A DNA stretch of 64,000 nucleotides, from NCBI GenBank assembly GCA_905221605.1, contig CAJNDS010002474.1, forward strand, positions 164,001 through 228,000. The letters run 5' to 3'. The translations under genes were made by a program, and so were the position numbers. Origin of the DNA: Symbiodinium natans. Taxonomy: Eukaryota > Sar > Dinophyceae > Suessiales > Symbiodiniaceae. This document shows positions 36,286 to 48,300 of the stretch, piece after piece. The notes under the pieces are model-generated. The model did not search any database and was not told where the DNA came from. It saw nothing but the letters and a program-made list of their open reading frames with translations. Numbering within the stretch: position 1 is the first letter of the stretch; every line of letters starts with the position of its first letter.

Positions 36286-37354
36286 TACCGCGCCCCCTAT
36301 GCCGGTGCACTCGAACATCTTCCAGAATGACCAACGGCCCAACAGCCATCTCGAACCTCGAATGCTTGTTCTGCCAATTGAAGGCGCATGTACCGGCGTG
36401 TTCCAGTCTGAAAGCCTAAGCCCTGAGACCAGAAGGAACAGCATCCTTTGGCGAGCGGCAAAGCTGCGCAGACGTGTGAGCGAGTCGCTCACAGCTGGGT
36501 CATGGCCTTGGGCGGGGCTTAGGGTTGAGAACTTTATTAGAGGATACACAAAGTGCGAGGCTATGTCCTCGGCATTTTAGGATGCGGGGAACCTCCAGAG
36601 CCTCTGCCTCTGAATGCAGAAAGTGATTTGAAATTCCTCAAATCAGGATGTTGGGTCCAGGCTATGCAAACTAGGTAGTTCGTTGAGAGCTTGACGCAGG
36701 GTTGTTCCGAGGGCGATCGAGATTGGTGAAGGCTTCTAAGCGGGGCTCCGACTTTGAGGTTTTAGGGCCAGGACATCCCGCAGGAAAGCAGCCAAGACGC
36801 GAAATCTCCAACAGACCAGAAGCACTTGATCCTTGCTGGGACGTCCCACCCTCCTCGTTCCCGAGAAGCAGCGACCATTTTGCTGTGAAGAAACTATGAC
36901 CTAAGCTGAAGCCCTCAAACTTATAAGTCCTCCAGCTCTAACGACAGAACCCTGGGACTCAAGAGCGCCATACAGCCCCAAACCCCAACTCTAGCGGAGA
37001 GCTTCATCCGTACTGTGCGCAGAACGACGTACGGCTCCTTCGTGAGGGGTCGAAGCACGGAGATCACCTGCAAGAAGCTTCAAGGAAGAGATGCCAGGCA
37101 ACGGCATGCTCTGTCGCAAAAGTCTCAAGAACTTTTTGGGGGGAAGGCGGGTTATGGTGGAACCTTCTTCATTTGGAACTTTTGCTTTTTCGGCCTTTGG
37201 AGCTCAGGAGCCGGAATTTGTCGGCTTTGTGGATCGAGGCTGTTTGCGAAGTTGTGCGCGCAGTTTCCAATCTTTCCAAACCTCCTTCGCGTCCATGCGA
37301 AACTCCGCGGCAAAAGCCTCCTGAGGTCAGTGGCAAAGGTGAGAAGAAAAGAAA

Positions 37355-37440
37355 CGCACACACACACACACACACACAAACTATATGACACTATATGACA
37401 CTATATGACACTATATGACACTATATGACACTATATGACA
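37355..37440 (+). repeat. CA run followed by six decamer repeats
   Basis: A CACACA run, then six perfect tandem copies of the decamer ACTATATGAC (37379-37440). No coding content. Confidence 0.95.
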
Positions 37441-40400
37441 CAAAATGAGACTAACTACTTCAAAGCGAAAACCACGGAAGACGGGGATGGCGAACACAAG
37501 CCGACACAGCCCTCGGAGCTTCAAAACTTCAAGGCGTCAAAGTTCTTCTGGTCAATCCTGACTAAACTACGGGAAAATTCTGAAGTACTGTACAACATGG
37601 TAAAAACACCAACAACACTAAAAGCCCTAGGGCCTAGGGGCCTACAGCCTACAAGTACAGGCTACAAGTCTGGGCCCTTCTATGCTGAAGCCCGAAGGCC
37701 CTCAGATGATGCCAAAGCCACGAAGGCCTGGCAGACCTCACAGTAAACACTGATTCGCCGTCTTAACAAAATCTTAACAAAATCAGTGTTGCAATCCAAA
37801 GTGCCACGAGGTAGATCAGACGCACGCTGTTGTAGCACTCATCCTCTGGGCAGCAAAGAGTAGAAAGGCAATTCTATCATTCCGATGCAGGCCAGGATTT
37901 CAGCGGGAGTGTTTTTGTACATGGGAGACAGATTTTTAGGCTCGGGGTTGCAAGGTTGGCTGAGTGATTGGACGTGCTAGGCTTTTGGGTGCAGGGCTGG
38001 TGCGCGATGCTTTGGGACGCACTTGCAAGGGTTACTTGGACAAGGTCGGCTTTTAGCAGGAGTCTAAATTCGTTGATGGGAGCGTTGTAGCTCCGTGGTC
38101 TTTGAAGTAGTGGATGGGTGATGTCCCGACCCCCACCCACGTGTTTGCGGATACACATCATCACCAATATTAGTGGCAACTAAACCAAATTCACCATTAC
38201 ACTGGCAAGCTCCGATCCTCAAGCCATCAACCGGTCCTTCCAGCCATTTTCGAGATCACTCCGTCCTCTGCTCCAGGTTGCGATCGCAGTGGCAGTCTAA
38301 GAAGCATATCAGTCATTCATTCATTCATTCCTTCATTCGTTTTGGCCAAAGGCGCACATGGCTTTGAAGCCCAGCCCAGGCATGGATGCACAGCTGATGC
38401 GGAAAACCCTATGGACATCTTGCCAGATCATGCCCGCAATCAAATCCTCACTCCACTTTCTGATCCGGACATCAAGCCTCTGCCGTCTGATGGAGAAGTT
38501 GGCGGGGGTGTTGCGCTGCTGCCTCCTGCTTCTTGTGCAGGCCCGCGGGGTTCCAGGTTGAAGTGTTGGGGCTTGTGGCTGGGGCTGTGTTATGCTGTGT
38601 GAACCTTTGACTTTGATGAGGCCCCAGCTTGCGAAAATAACTTGGCCTCCATTTAGCAGAACCTAGCAATGCGCTTCATTTTAGGCGGGGCCCCAGAGCA
38701 CTAATTAAGATCAAGCGCTTCTGGTCTGAGCGTGTACAGAGGGCTTCGAAGGCGTCATTAAAGCCACATGTTTGGAGGCAAGCAATGATGCATCCCTTGT
38801 CCATTCCAACGTTTTGGATTTGCTAAGATCAGATCTGGCCATCTTAGCATTCATCCATCGCACACAATGCTGGAATTCAGTCGTGTAAAGTTGGGTCTGC
38901 CATCAGCTAACAGCAGCTCCGACAAAAACCTGGAAAGTGTCGGAATCGGGCAAGCGCTCTTCCCAAACCTCTGTGCCAGCTCGCAATGACAAAACTGAGA
39001 TTCAATACTGCCGCTACTCTGAACTTCGAAGGCCAGAACCTGAAAGGCCCCCGAAGACACAGATTTGTTCACAAGCCGGCCTAGTACGGACAAGGCTTCT
39101 GCCCAGTGCACTTCATCCCGCGTCTGGACAAGTTCACAGGTCAGCAGCGCTTGTGTGTCTTGAGGCTCCAGTTTGGGCTAAGCTAAGCCCAAGGTCTTGG
39201 GAGATGAGTTCGATCAACCATGCGTGTATGCTATAACCTTGGACGCACTCGGCTTTTCCAGCCTCGCTGATATCAACGCTGTCTTTCAGTCTCAGCTCTA
39301 GACCTACTTTCCTCGCTTCTGAAATGACTAAACATCCAAAGCCAAACCTTCAAAAAACATACTTCGGATCCAAACCCCACCCCATTCATAATGTTCATAA
39401 CCCTATGAGTACAAAACCGAGTATCTGGAAATTCTCAATACCGGAAACCGCTAGTTTGCTAGTTGAGGGTATAGAGGCTCAAGGTTCCATGTCCAGGCTT
39501 CTGGTATTAAGCATTTTGCTTCGGATTGTCTCCTCAATCCTCAACCCGGAGCTCCCGAACGACCCTGTTTCGTGTTAGGCGCATGGTAGCGGTAGTGGAT
39601 TTGTGGAGTATGTCTTGCAAGCCTTGGAAATGAAATGCTTATCATACCTGATGCTGACCTTTGTCATTTAGCTCACCCAAACCACGATGGCCTGGCCCAC
39701 ACGGGCCCCGATGGAGCGAATCTCCACGTGACGGCCTCCCGAAGGGGCTTGGTGTTAAAGAGATCGAAGATCTAGCAAGGTAAGGCCCCTTTGCGGCTGT
39801 TTCTGCTTTGCTGGTTATCAGGTTGATTGTCTAGGAACTGAACGCAAGGTCTTCCATGAAGGAATGACCACCTTGCTACAGCAGGCGGTCTGCTTGCACA
39901 AGCCACCAAGCCATGTCCCGCATGCTCTCAATTGACTGAGCTCCATTGACATGGACTGCAGAACCGAACTTTAACTTTGGCCGACATCTACTTTGTGATT
40001 TGCAATTGAAAAGACGCTGAAAAACGAAACTCTAATCACTACGCCCACCCAATACACTGCACATACCCATGCATTCGGCACTTGGATTTCGCGCGCTTTC
40101 GCTGGGGCAGAGCAAGAACGCGGCAACCCTGATGCCCTAGGTTACTGCGAAACTAATCCATGCCACTCAAAGTTGCGGAACTTTGAAGGCTTCGCCTGTT
40201 TGGTCTACCTATACTTCCAAGGTGCCCCCGGCAGACGCAACCCACTTCCTCTATCTTCAGCTAACTTTCTTTCTTTGGTCCGTGCTAAAAGTCAGCTATA
40301 GTCAGCTCAAAGGCCCATGGTTTGCCTCTGGGTCTCGACCCAATCCCACAGAGCTCCGGCCAAAAGTTCGATTTTTGGGGACAAACGCTCGTGCTTTTTG

Positions 40401-43400
40401 GGCTGTCCAAGGTAACCATGTCCAACACAGCGAGCCTTCGCAGGAAGTGGTAAAACGTTCTCTGAGTTTCCTGAAGGTGGCGTGGTTGCGTTGGGGGCCC
40501 AAAGGTCAGTGGACAATAATGACGTCACAGCTCTGCAACGAACATGTGCAAGTCAAAGGGCTCGGCCTTGAGCCTCAAAGCCCTGAAGCACTTAAAGCCC
40601 TACTGTTAGTCATGAGGTCGTGCACAGGTTTCGGGAGTTTAGGGTTTCAGCTGACAAGCGCTGCACGCCCTCACCAAAACCTGAAATTCACAACTTTTGA
40701 ATTTCAAGCATGCTAAGCTCTGGTCCTACTGCCCTAGCATGCCAAACTTTGCAACCGTATGCAACCTTATATAAGCCCTGAAGCCCCAGCCATTGCAACT
40801 CTAGACCCCAACCCGTCGACCTCTTCAAGGCTTTGACATGTAAAATGCTTCGAGATTCAGGCGGTCGTCGGCGCTCACTGCGCGAACCTGCATGCAGAGC
40901 AAGCGTGCGATTGGCTGCAATATGTTGCATATGTTGCAGTGTTTTGCCGCGTTTACAGGGTTGGGACGGTGAGGCCGCTTGGGATGTTGTTGATTCTCGG
41001 CAATGCCTTCGCAGACTGTTTGCATCAGTTTGCAGACAGTAGGCGCCATTCAGGGCTCATGCTTTGGGAGTTTTTTCCGGCACAGGCAGGCCGAGGACGA
41101 GGCTGCTAGGGTGCCCCCTTCCGTCCACTGATTGAGACCTGCCATGTCCTGCACTGCTACAACTCGCCTGGGTCACAACAACTCATTTGTTGAATTGTTG
41201 AAGCTTTGCGCGTATGCGTGAAGCAGAGGATGGTTTGGATGCTTACTTTGATATGGATGTTGTGGGCTGACTGATGCGATCGCAGAGTATACAAGAACAA
41301 AGGGCTTGCCTCTGAGCGTGCTACCTGTTTGTGCTGGCCATCTCCTCTGAGGACATAGCAAAGTTAAGGGTGAGATCAGATGAACCGGTTCTACGTCTGC
41401 ACATCCAGGCTCAACAAAGAACAAAGTTGGCAGGCCGCCATTGCACGGAGCCAGTCAAGGAGGTGGTCTGGATGGGATCACCTGCCTTGAACTCATGGCT
41501 TCCGTAGGCAGTTCGAAAGGGTCAGGGCATGTCAGGGCTCTGACCAGCGCTACATAGCGCTACAGAGTGACCCACGTGGCAACTGTGAAGAAGCTGCCAC
41601 GAGACTGCTGCCGGAATGGAAGTGGCTGTAGTTACTTGCTGTTGCGCCCTGGAGCGCTACAGGGTGACGACTTATGTCGCCTCACCGCGGCAAGGTCATT
41701 GTGACTACGTGCTGCATGCATGCACTTAAGGCACCCAGAACGGGCCGAATGGGCTTGGGCCCTCTTCCTTCCTGATTGGTCAGGACGAGAGAACGTAGGG
41801 TCCCCATTTTTCAATCACAGAGCAGATCAAAAACACGAATGGCAGATGCGAATTCGCAAGCGATGACCAACATCAAAACAATCACAGGAAAAGCGCTACT
41901 GCCTCTGCAGGCTCTCTCTCCCTCTCTCTCGCGCGCGCCTTCTCGTTCATGCTTGGGGCTGTATCGGTTCGAATTGATTCATATTTCTTGCGGGGGTCTG
42001 AAAGGCATGCCCTACGCGCCGGAAACTAAAGGCCCTGAAGTCTTACGGAGTCTTTGCGGCCTGCTGGCGTGGATGGGTTTGAGCCCGCAGCTCCAGCTGG
42101 ACAAGTTGGGCTTCCCACTGCATACAACGTTTAGCTGTGCAAGTTGAGTGTTTTACTGCATGTGCAAGGCCCAAAACTGGTACGGACCTGGAAGTGAGTA
42201 GCAAACAGCGGCAACAGTCGACGGCAAGACTGCTCAAGAAGAATGTACTTCAGCACTAAACCTTAAAGATTCTTCCTTTGGGGATAACCCTTGGCTAAAA
42301 GCTTCCTTTTTGCTTCAGGCTTGAGGTGTTTTGAGCCCAACCAGCCAGAGAACCATGAGCCAGAGAACTCTGATGCTAGAAATAAAGACCAGGAGGAGTA
42401 GCGAGCTAATGGAAACATCCTCACTCCCTCCAAATTTCCCCCCCAGAGGCCTTGATCAATCCAAAGCGCTCTGACGGTACATGCAAAGGCGACGGTTGAA
42501 GGTGCCTCGCCCCGAAGACCGCCCTTTTCATGCCTTGAGTTCCCCGGCCCCTGAGGTAAATAGCCCAAGGGTTGAGGGTTGGAGGTGGGTTCTCGGTTTA
42601 AGGGTCACATAAGTTCTCTCATCCCGAACTTTTTCAGAAAGTTGGGAACACCATCCCCTTTAAAAGAAATGAGAACGAAACCTTTGTCATACGTTTCTGA
42701 ACTTTCTTAAGTAAGACTTTAGGGACTTTAGGGTCCTGAAGCTGAGCTACACCTTCACCCCCCTCCCCCCCCTGCACCCAGCCCCGGGAGCTGACACCCC
42801 TGACACTTCCCCTCCAACGGAATGACCTTCAACCTTTTCCCCCCACATCCAACTCAGAACTGCCAACGTGAACTGAGGGTTCGCAGCCCCTGACCGAACT
42901 CTGCATGCTGAACTTCAAGCTTTCGGTGGGCTGCAACTTGCTTCTAGCCAAGCCAAGCATGTTATCTTGGTATTGATACTTTAACCTACAGGGGCATGGT
43001 TTGTCGTTGTATACTCTTCATCCTCAAGTCGTGGCAGCTGACACCCCAACCCTGAACTATCTTGAAGCATCCTGAAGCATCCTGAAGCTCCAAAGCCCAA
43101 GCACCCCAAAGCCCTATCTCTGCCTGCCACGTACAGCTTGTCCTTGTACCAAGTGACGTCCAAGACTTCCAGAGCACGGGGCTCCTTTCGTGGCGAGTAT
43201 CTTGGCTGCTGGCTTGTGCGGAGCTATGCTTCAGAAGGCCTCTTCAAAAGAGATTATTTGAGCTCTCTCCACGGCTTCTGGATAAAGCGAAGGTCACAAC
43301 GAAAGTGCATAGAACTCAAATGGCCGTAAACCCTAAAACTTGATCAAAACAATTGCCACCCCCCTACCCTCCTCCACCCCCCTCCCCCACCCCCACCAGT

Positions 43401-43956
43401 GCCACCTCCCCCTTCTCCAACAGCTCCCGGGCGCTGGACAGGATCTTGAGCTCCTGCCAGTCAAGGGTGCTGCTAGTGTGTATTAGTGTGGATTTTTGGG
43501 GGTTTCCCAAGTCGAAGCACAGGCTCTGACAATTGTCAGACATTCGAACTCGAGAGAAACTCCAAGCCGTCCGAAATGCCGAAGTTTGAAGCTTTGCAAG
43601 TCAAAGCCTTGCAAGTCCACGCCCTCCCCTCCCCCACAAACCGGTTTGAGGGTCGCGTGGAAGCGAGGGCTGGGTCCTGGACTTGGGGATCCGCTCCAGG
43701 GCACCTTACCCCCTGACCTAAAGTAGCCCGAACAAGGTCTTCCCCAGCCCCTCCTCAAACCTATTCAAACCTTGAACCCAAGTGGGTGCGCCAAGCAGTG
43801 AATCCCTGAAACCCCACACACCCAGGCCCATTGCCCCTTCCAAACTTCCCTCCACCCCCCCCCGCCCCCCACCCACACCCTCACGGCCTCCTTGTCTTCA
43901 ACATATCGACCGTCCTTGGGTTTGATGGAAGTTTCAGCCTACGTGTTTTGAAGGTG

Positions 43957-44031
43957 GTACTACTACTACTACTACTACTCCTCCTACTACTACTACTACT
44001 ACTACTCCTCCTCCTACTACTACTACTCCTC

Positions 44032-44067
<36 letters not shown>

Positions 44068-44363
44068 GTAATAATAACAATCAAAAATAATAAAACAATC
44101 ATAATAATCATAAGAATCATAACAATCATAATAATCACAAAAATCATAATAATCATAATAATGATAAAAATCATAATAATCATAATAATCATAATAATCA
44201 TAAAAATCATAATCATCATAATCATCATAATAATCATAATCATCATAATAATCATAATCATCATAATAATAATAATAATCATAAAAGCATCGTAATAAAC
44301 ATACTAATCAACTAGTCATAATCATCATAGTACTGATAATGATAATAATTCTACTTTTACTTT
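43957..44363 (+). repeat. CTA/CTC and ATAATC low-complexity DNA, left flank of the retroelement
   Basis: CTA and CTC trinucleotides to about 44066, then ATAATC/AATCAT units to about 44290, then looser A/T-rich and TTTTAC units up to the left target-site copy. The poly-Leu/poly-Ile frame here is an artefact. Related TAC/CTT repeats continue on the far side of the element at 61566, showing that it split a microsatellite region. Confidence 0.95.
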
Positions 44364-44367
44364 TACT
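44364..44367 (+). repeat. target-site duplication, left copy (TACT)
   Basis: The four bases TACT directly precede the left LTR and recur directly after the right LTR at 61562-61565. Integrase-mediated insertion makes 4-6 bp duplications. Because the site is itself TAC-rich, the match is slightly less telling than usual, but LTR ends and duplication agree. Confidence 0.85.
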
Positions 44368-44663
44368 TGTGAGCAGGTCTAAGCACGCACGTTGCATGTG
44401 CAGAGCTGCCAGAACCAGTACTGTAGTTTTCTTTGCATGTGTAGTTTTGCAATTCGTAACAATGCCAATGTTTTGGCTCAAGTACCGAGCTTGTGCCTTT
44501 GAGCACGGTAGAGTCGTACAGTAGCTCCTAGGTTGCTGTGCGGTCCGACCGGACGCACTCAGGCGTAGCTGCACAAGTGCTTGAACTCGCGAAGTCGTAA
44601 AACAGCGTGGCCGGGCTGTGATTGCATTGGCTTAGTGCAAGTCCAGTGCTGGTCGACTTCACA
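44368..44663 (+). repeat. 5' LTR
   Basis: 296 bp, starts TGTGAGCAGG and ends CGACTTCACA, giving a 5-bp terminal inverted repeat TGTGA/TCACA. Identical to the 3' LTR except for one T/C transition, 0.3 percent divergence, so insertion was recent. No obvious TATA box is seen. It carries the spliced-leader-like block described at 44471-44482. Confidence 0.97.
44455..44482 (+). promoter_or_regulatory. spliced-leader-like sequence in the 5' LTR
   Basis: The 12 bases TTTTGGCTCAAG at 44471-44482 equal the last 12 bases of the dinoflagellate spliced leader. Directly upstream, CGTA and GCCA of the leader also occur in order, separated by insertions of 5 and 3 nt. The same block is in the 3' LTR at 61353-61380. 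In dinoflagellates the leader is added to mRNA 5' ends by trans-splicing; relics in genomic copies mark retroposed transcripts. Whether this one is a relic, or a signal in the element's own RNA, cannot be told from sequence. Confidence 0.55.
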
Positions 44664-44665
44664 AT

Positions 44666-44683
44666 TGGGGGCTGTTCTGGGAA
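44666..44683 (+). promoter_or_regulatory. possible primer-binding site
   Basis: TGGGGGCTGTTCTGGGAA begins two bases after the 5' LTR, the usual place for a site complementary to a tRNA 3' end (TGG pairs with the terminal CCA). I could not assign the tRNA, so this rests on position and the TGG start. Confidence 0.4.
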
Positions 44684-44739
44684 GCGTACAGCTCTTGTGC
44701 CTACGGCCCGAGTGGGCAAGCATTGCTTTGCTTGTCTGT

Positions 44740-44845
44740 CGCGGTCCGTGACCTGGACGCGTGGACTGTGTGCCACGCTTGCGGCCTGTTAACCAAGGCG
44801 CGGCGCTTCGCGTGCCACGCCTGCGGCCTGTTTACCAAGTCGCGG
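44740..44845 (+). repeat. leader hairpin repeats, three copies
   Basis: Three copies of a GC-rich near-palindrome lie in the 5' leader: 44740-44761, 44781-44803 and 44823-44845. The last two sit in a 42-bp tandem duplication that starts TGCCACGC. The module, best seen elsewhere in the element as GCGGGCCGTGTCCTGGCCGC, can fold as a stem of about seven base pairs with a seven-base loop. The copies here are the most diverged. The last ends three bases before the first ATG at 44848. Confidence 0.65.
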
Positions 44846-44847
44846 CA

Positions 44848-45384
44848 ATGTCCGCAGAGGTAGCAGGTCAGGCCGAGGGCGTCACCCTCCTCGAAGCTAT
44901 CGAGGGTGGAGACGTTCCCTATCCCGAGCGGATGAGCTACGTCGCTTGGCTTAAGTGGCGTAGGGAGACTGGCAGCCGTCCGTTGTCCAAGCGAGATGGG
45001 ATTAGTACTACGCCAGAGCAAGAGGCGGCTCTCTGGCGGAAAGTCATGAAGTTCCTCCATGATGCCGAAGACGAGGATGAGGATGAGGAGGAAGAAGAAG
45101 AGGACTCCGAGCTAGTCCCTGAGGCCTCGGGCGCTGGAGGCGACAGTCCGCCGCGGGTGGACGTCAGCGCCGCGGCCAGGGAGCTGGCCATGGTCCCTAC
45201 CGGTGCTGCCTATGCCCCTGCTACGGCACCGGGGTCCCGCCCGGCGGGACCGTCCGGTCCCGCCCGGCGGGACCGTCCGGTCCGCCGTCGACAGCAGGTT
45301 CGGTGCCAGGCACCGCAGAGGGCTTGCAGGCGGAGCTGCGCGCGATTTTCCGTCCAGACCAAGAACCGGTCGCGGACTACTTGA
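44848..45384 (+). CDS. Gag N-terminal segment (frame broken after about 45256)
   Basis: Begins at the first ATG after the leader repeats (MSAEVAGQAEG). The ~135 residues before the break include a basic/aromatic patch (YVAWLKWRRETGSRPL), then a run of about a dozen Asp/Glu and an Ala/Pro-rich linker. No fold is recognised; position and composition fit the N-terminal part of Gag. The frame nominally stops at 45384, but a 23-bp tandem duplication (45234-45279) shifts the true continuation into the frame of the next ORF, so residues after it are probably spurious (Arg-rich). Non-ATG starts further upstream are not credible because they run through the leader repeats. Confidence 0.65.
   Translation: MSAEVAGQAEGVTLLEAIEGGDVPYPERMSYVAWLKWRRETGSRPLSKRDGISTTPEQEAALWRKVMKFLHDAEDEDEDEEEEEEDSELVPEASGAGGDSPPRVDVSAAARELAMVPTGAAYAPATAPGSRPAGPSGPARRDRPVRRRQQVRCQAPQRACRRSCARFSVQTKNRSRTT
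45234..45279 (+). repeat. 23-bp tandem duplication of a palindrome that shifts the gag frame
   Basis: Two perfect 23-bp copies, 45234-45256 and 45257-45279. Each contains the palindrome GGTCCCGCC-C-GGCGGGACC. Twenty-three is not a multiple of three: frame 1 before the duplication becomes frame 0 after it, exactly the two frames used by the Gag segments on either side. With one copy the reading frame would be continuous. Confidence 0.9.
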
Positions 45385-48300
45385 CGCGCGTTTCGCGGAT
45401 TGTCCTCGCGCTGAAAGCGCATGGAGTCACGGTGAGCTCCCGTGACCTTGACGCCTTAAGCACCAAAGCCACCCTCCTTGCGGATGAGTTCTCCAAGATA
45501 GGTGGGGACTGGCATCCGACAAAGATGGTCCGTCGGCTGCGGACCAGATTCTCGGTCGCGGCTTTGCGCGGTGGCGAGGACCCCGAAGACGCAGAGGAGA
45601 TTCAGCGTGAAATCCAATGCATCGGGGAGCTTATCCTCGCGCTAGGGGGAAAAGAAAGCTCGAGCCAAGAGAAGGTTTGGAGCTCCCCGTCCGATGTGCC
45701 AGTTGAAGCCGTGGGGCCGCGTTCCCCAGGGCTCCCACAGCCTGCGACTGCAAGTGGGTTGGGGGTAGGTTTGGACCGTGGAGGTTTGCACACTGCCGAG
45801 GTTGCAGGTGGTCCTTCCGCGGCCCGTGACCTGGGCGCGACGGACGGCGATTCCCCTTTGCGCGCGAAGCTTGCGGCGCTGGAGATGGAGATAGAAGCCC
45901 TGAAGCGAGGTTCAGACGGCGGAGGTTCGCAGACCGGGTCCCAAAACCCGGCGGGCGATTTTGCCGCCGCACTCGCCGCCCAAACTGAAGCGCTGAAAGA
46001 AGCGTTAGCGCAGAGGGGCGGGCAAAGCTCCATAACGACGGTCAAAACTGACCTCACGTGGCCGACGCTGACCGACGACAAGTCGGACGCGCGAGACGTT
46101 GTCCTGTTCTACGAGGAGTTCGAGGACGTCTGCGCGCTGGCCAACAACTGCCGCGGTATGAGTGCGCGCGAAAAGCTGCTAGCGCTACGCGGGCGCTGCC
46201 GCGGCTCGCGCATGAAGACGTACACGAACGCGTACCGCGCGGCGTGGAAGTCGGGAGAGGTTCTCTCCGATCCACAGGCGGTGTACGACCGCATCAAGAA
46301 CAAGCACTTGATGTTCGGGGAATCGCGGGAGGAAAGAGAAGTCCGCGTGGATGGTGAGCATGCCTCCCTCGCTAAGGGTAAGCTCACAGGCCACCAATTC
46401 GAGCCTTTGTTTGAGGCATCGATCGCGGACCTTGAGGCGGTGGGTCTTGGGAAGACCCCACGAGAGTTGTATCTCTCGTACCTCCGCAAGATGCCCCCGT
46501 ATCTCCAAAAGGAGATACGGAGCGACAAGCGGTTGTGGCCCGGCGATCCCAAGGATGGCGGGCTGCGAGGGCCGCAGACTTGGGAGGAGAGCCACAAGGT
46601 CGTCCTGGAGTACGAACAGAGGGAAGCAGCTCACCGGGCTGTTTCCCACTCTGTGTACTCAGCGACCGGCTCTCAGAGCGCGGACCCGTCGGTCGCGCTA
46701 GCCGAGGCTCAGAAGGAGATTAAGAGCCTCAAGGCCGCCGCGAAGGCTGCTGCGAAAGGAGCAGCTGCCGCGGCCAAAGCTGGCGCGGATCAGACGTTTG
46801 CCGCTGCGTCGAAGGGAGCTGGCAAAGGAGCGGACAAGAAGATCTGCTTCCACTTTCGCGACCACGGGAATTGCCCGAAAGGGGACGCCTGCCCGTACAG
46901 CCACGACAAGGAGCTTCGCAGAAAAGCTCTCGCGGCCAAGAAGGGTGACCAAACCTTTGCCACGGCGAAAGGTAAGGGCAAGGGGAAGGGAGGTGGCAAG
47001 GCAAAGGCCAACGCAAAGCCTAAGGCTGCGGCCAAAGGCGTGGCAAAGCCACCAGGCACTGTTTGCCCCTTTTTCTCCAAGAATGGGTCGTGCAAGAGAG
47101 GAGCCAGCTGCGACATGGTCCACAACCTGACGACCTCAGGAGGGACGCCGGCCTTGCCTGCCAACTGGGCCCCGCCCTCCGGTGCTTCCATGTCTAACCC
47201 CTTCGCCGCGTTCAGTGTCCAGATAGGCAGCTCAGGCGTCCAGGCAGGCGTCTCAGGAGCCGCAGGACGCGCCGCAGCGCAGCAGCACGCGCTTCCGTTG
47301 AGCAAGGGCGGGCGGGACAAGTTCGCCACCCTGGACGATCTGCCGAAGGACTGGTGGAACCTGGCGGACAACGAGCCAGGAGGCTACCAGTACAGGACGG
47401 TAGTCCAGGTGCTCGACCGTAAGGTCGAGTGCATGCTCGACGGATGCGCCGGCGCAAACCACGTGACAGAGGAACTCGTGGTGGGCATGATGAACCGGGC
47501 TGCAGAGCTGGGGATCGGCACCGAAGATCCCGGCTTCCCGGTCGTGAGACTCGAAAAGTGGGTCCACCCCGAATACGTGCATGGCATTGCTTCGGGAGCC
47601 CCCGTTCCTCTGAAGGGGGCAGCAGTCTTGCGCGTCACGCTGCTGGAAGGCAGGACGGCGGACGACTGTCGCCCCAACACCGAAATTTTCGTGCGATGCA
47701 AAATCGCAGCCAGGGGAACGTCCGATTGGCACGGACTTATCCTCGGCGGCAGAGCGCTGGACTGCGCCGGAAGGATGGGCCTGGGATTCAGACCGGGTCC
47801 CGACTTTCACGTCCTCGACACGCTGGGAATCAGGATGCCCAGATGTGAGGATCACAGCAAGACCCGGAAGGACAGGGCCTATGCCTTTGAAGCGCGGTTG
47901 TCAAGCCTGGACGACGCGTCATGCACCGAGCCTGGGGGCGGAAGTCGTGAGCTTCTCCGCTATGACGGGGAAGAGCCGCTCGAGCTCTCGCCAGGTGATG
48001 GGGTGCTGGTGCCAGTCGTGCGGGAGGCAGGAGTCTCCGCAGAGGGATCCCTGTCCGAGGTTGTGCTTCCGGTTGAGTGTGGGGTTGAGGCTGTGCCAGG
48101 TCTCTGGCCCACAGGAGAGGGTAAAGGGTTTGTTTTGCTTGCAGCCCAAGAGTGTGATCACTCTCTCCAGCCGGGCGAGGTTGTTGCGGAAGTGCGTTCC
48201 GGCCTCGTCAGCACTGCGGCTTGTGGTTGTGGCGCGATTGAGACGGTGTTCGAGTCGGAGCCGTCTCCGCAGGCATGTGCGGATTGTGGGGTCGCCGTTG

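Larger units (their letters stand above)
35760..43950. other. anonymous non-coding DNA with several tandem arrays
   Basis: No gene recognised. A degenerate GAATGAAC-type block lies at 35761-35850, a CATT run at 38313-38339, C-rich runs at 42754-42790, 43356-43430 and 43850-43880. The frames here are short or composed of simple sequence. Confidence 0.55.

Noticed and set aside
35843-36580. 245-codon plus-strand frame
   Set aside because: Runs through the three-copy GGTCAAG repeat with no domain and competes with a repeat-driven minus frame.
37379-37440. Regular decamer array as a possible CRISPR
   Set aside because: Direct head-to-tail repeats with no spacers, in a eukaryotic context.
43831-44295. 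Poly-Leu/poly-Ile frame left of the retroelement
   Set aside because: Encoded entirely by CTA/CTC and ATAATC repeats.
46109-46649. Minus-strand frames of about 150-160 codons inside gag
   Set aside because: Shadows of the GC-rich gag frame; no domain composition.
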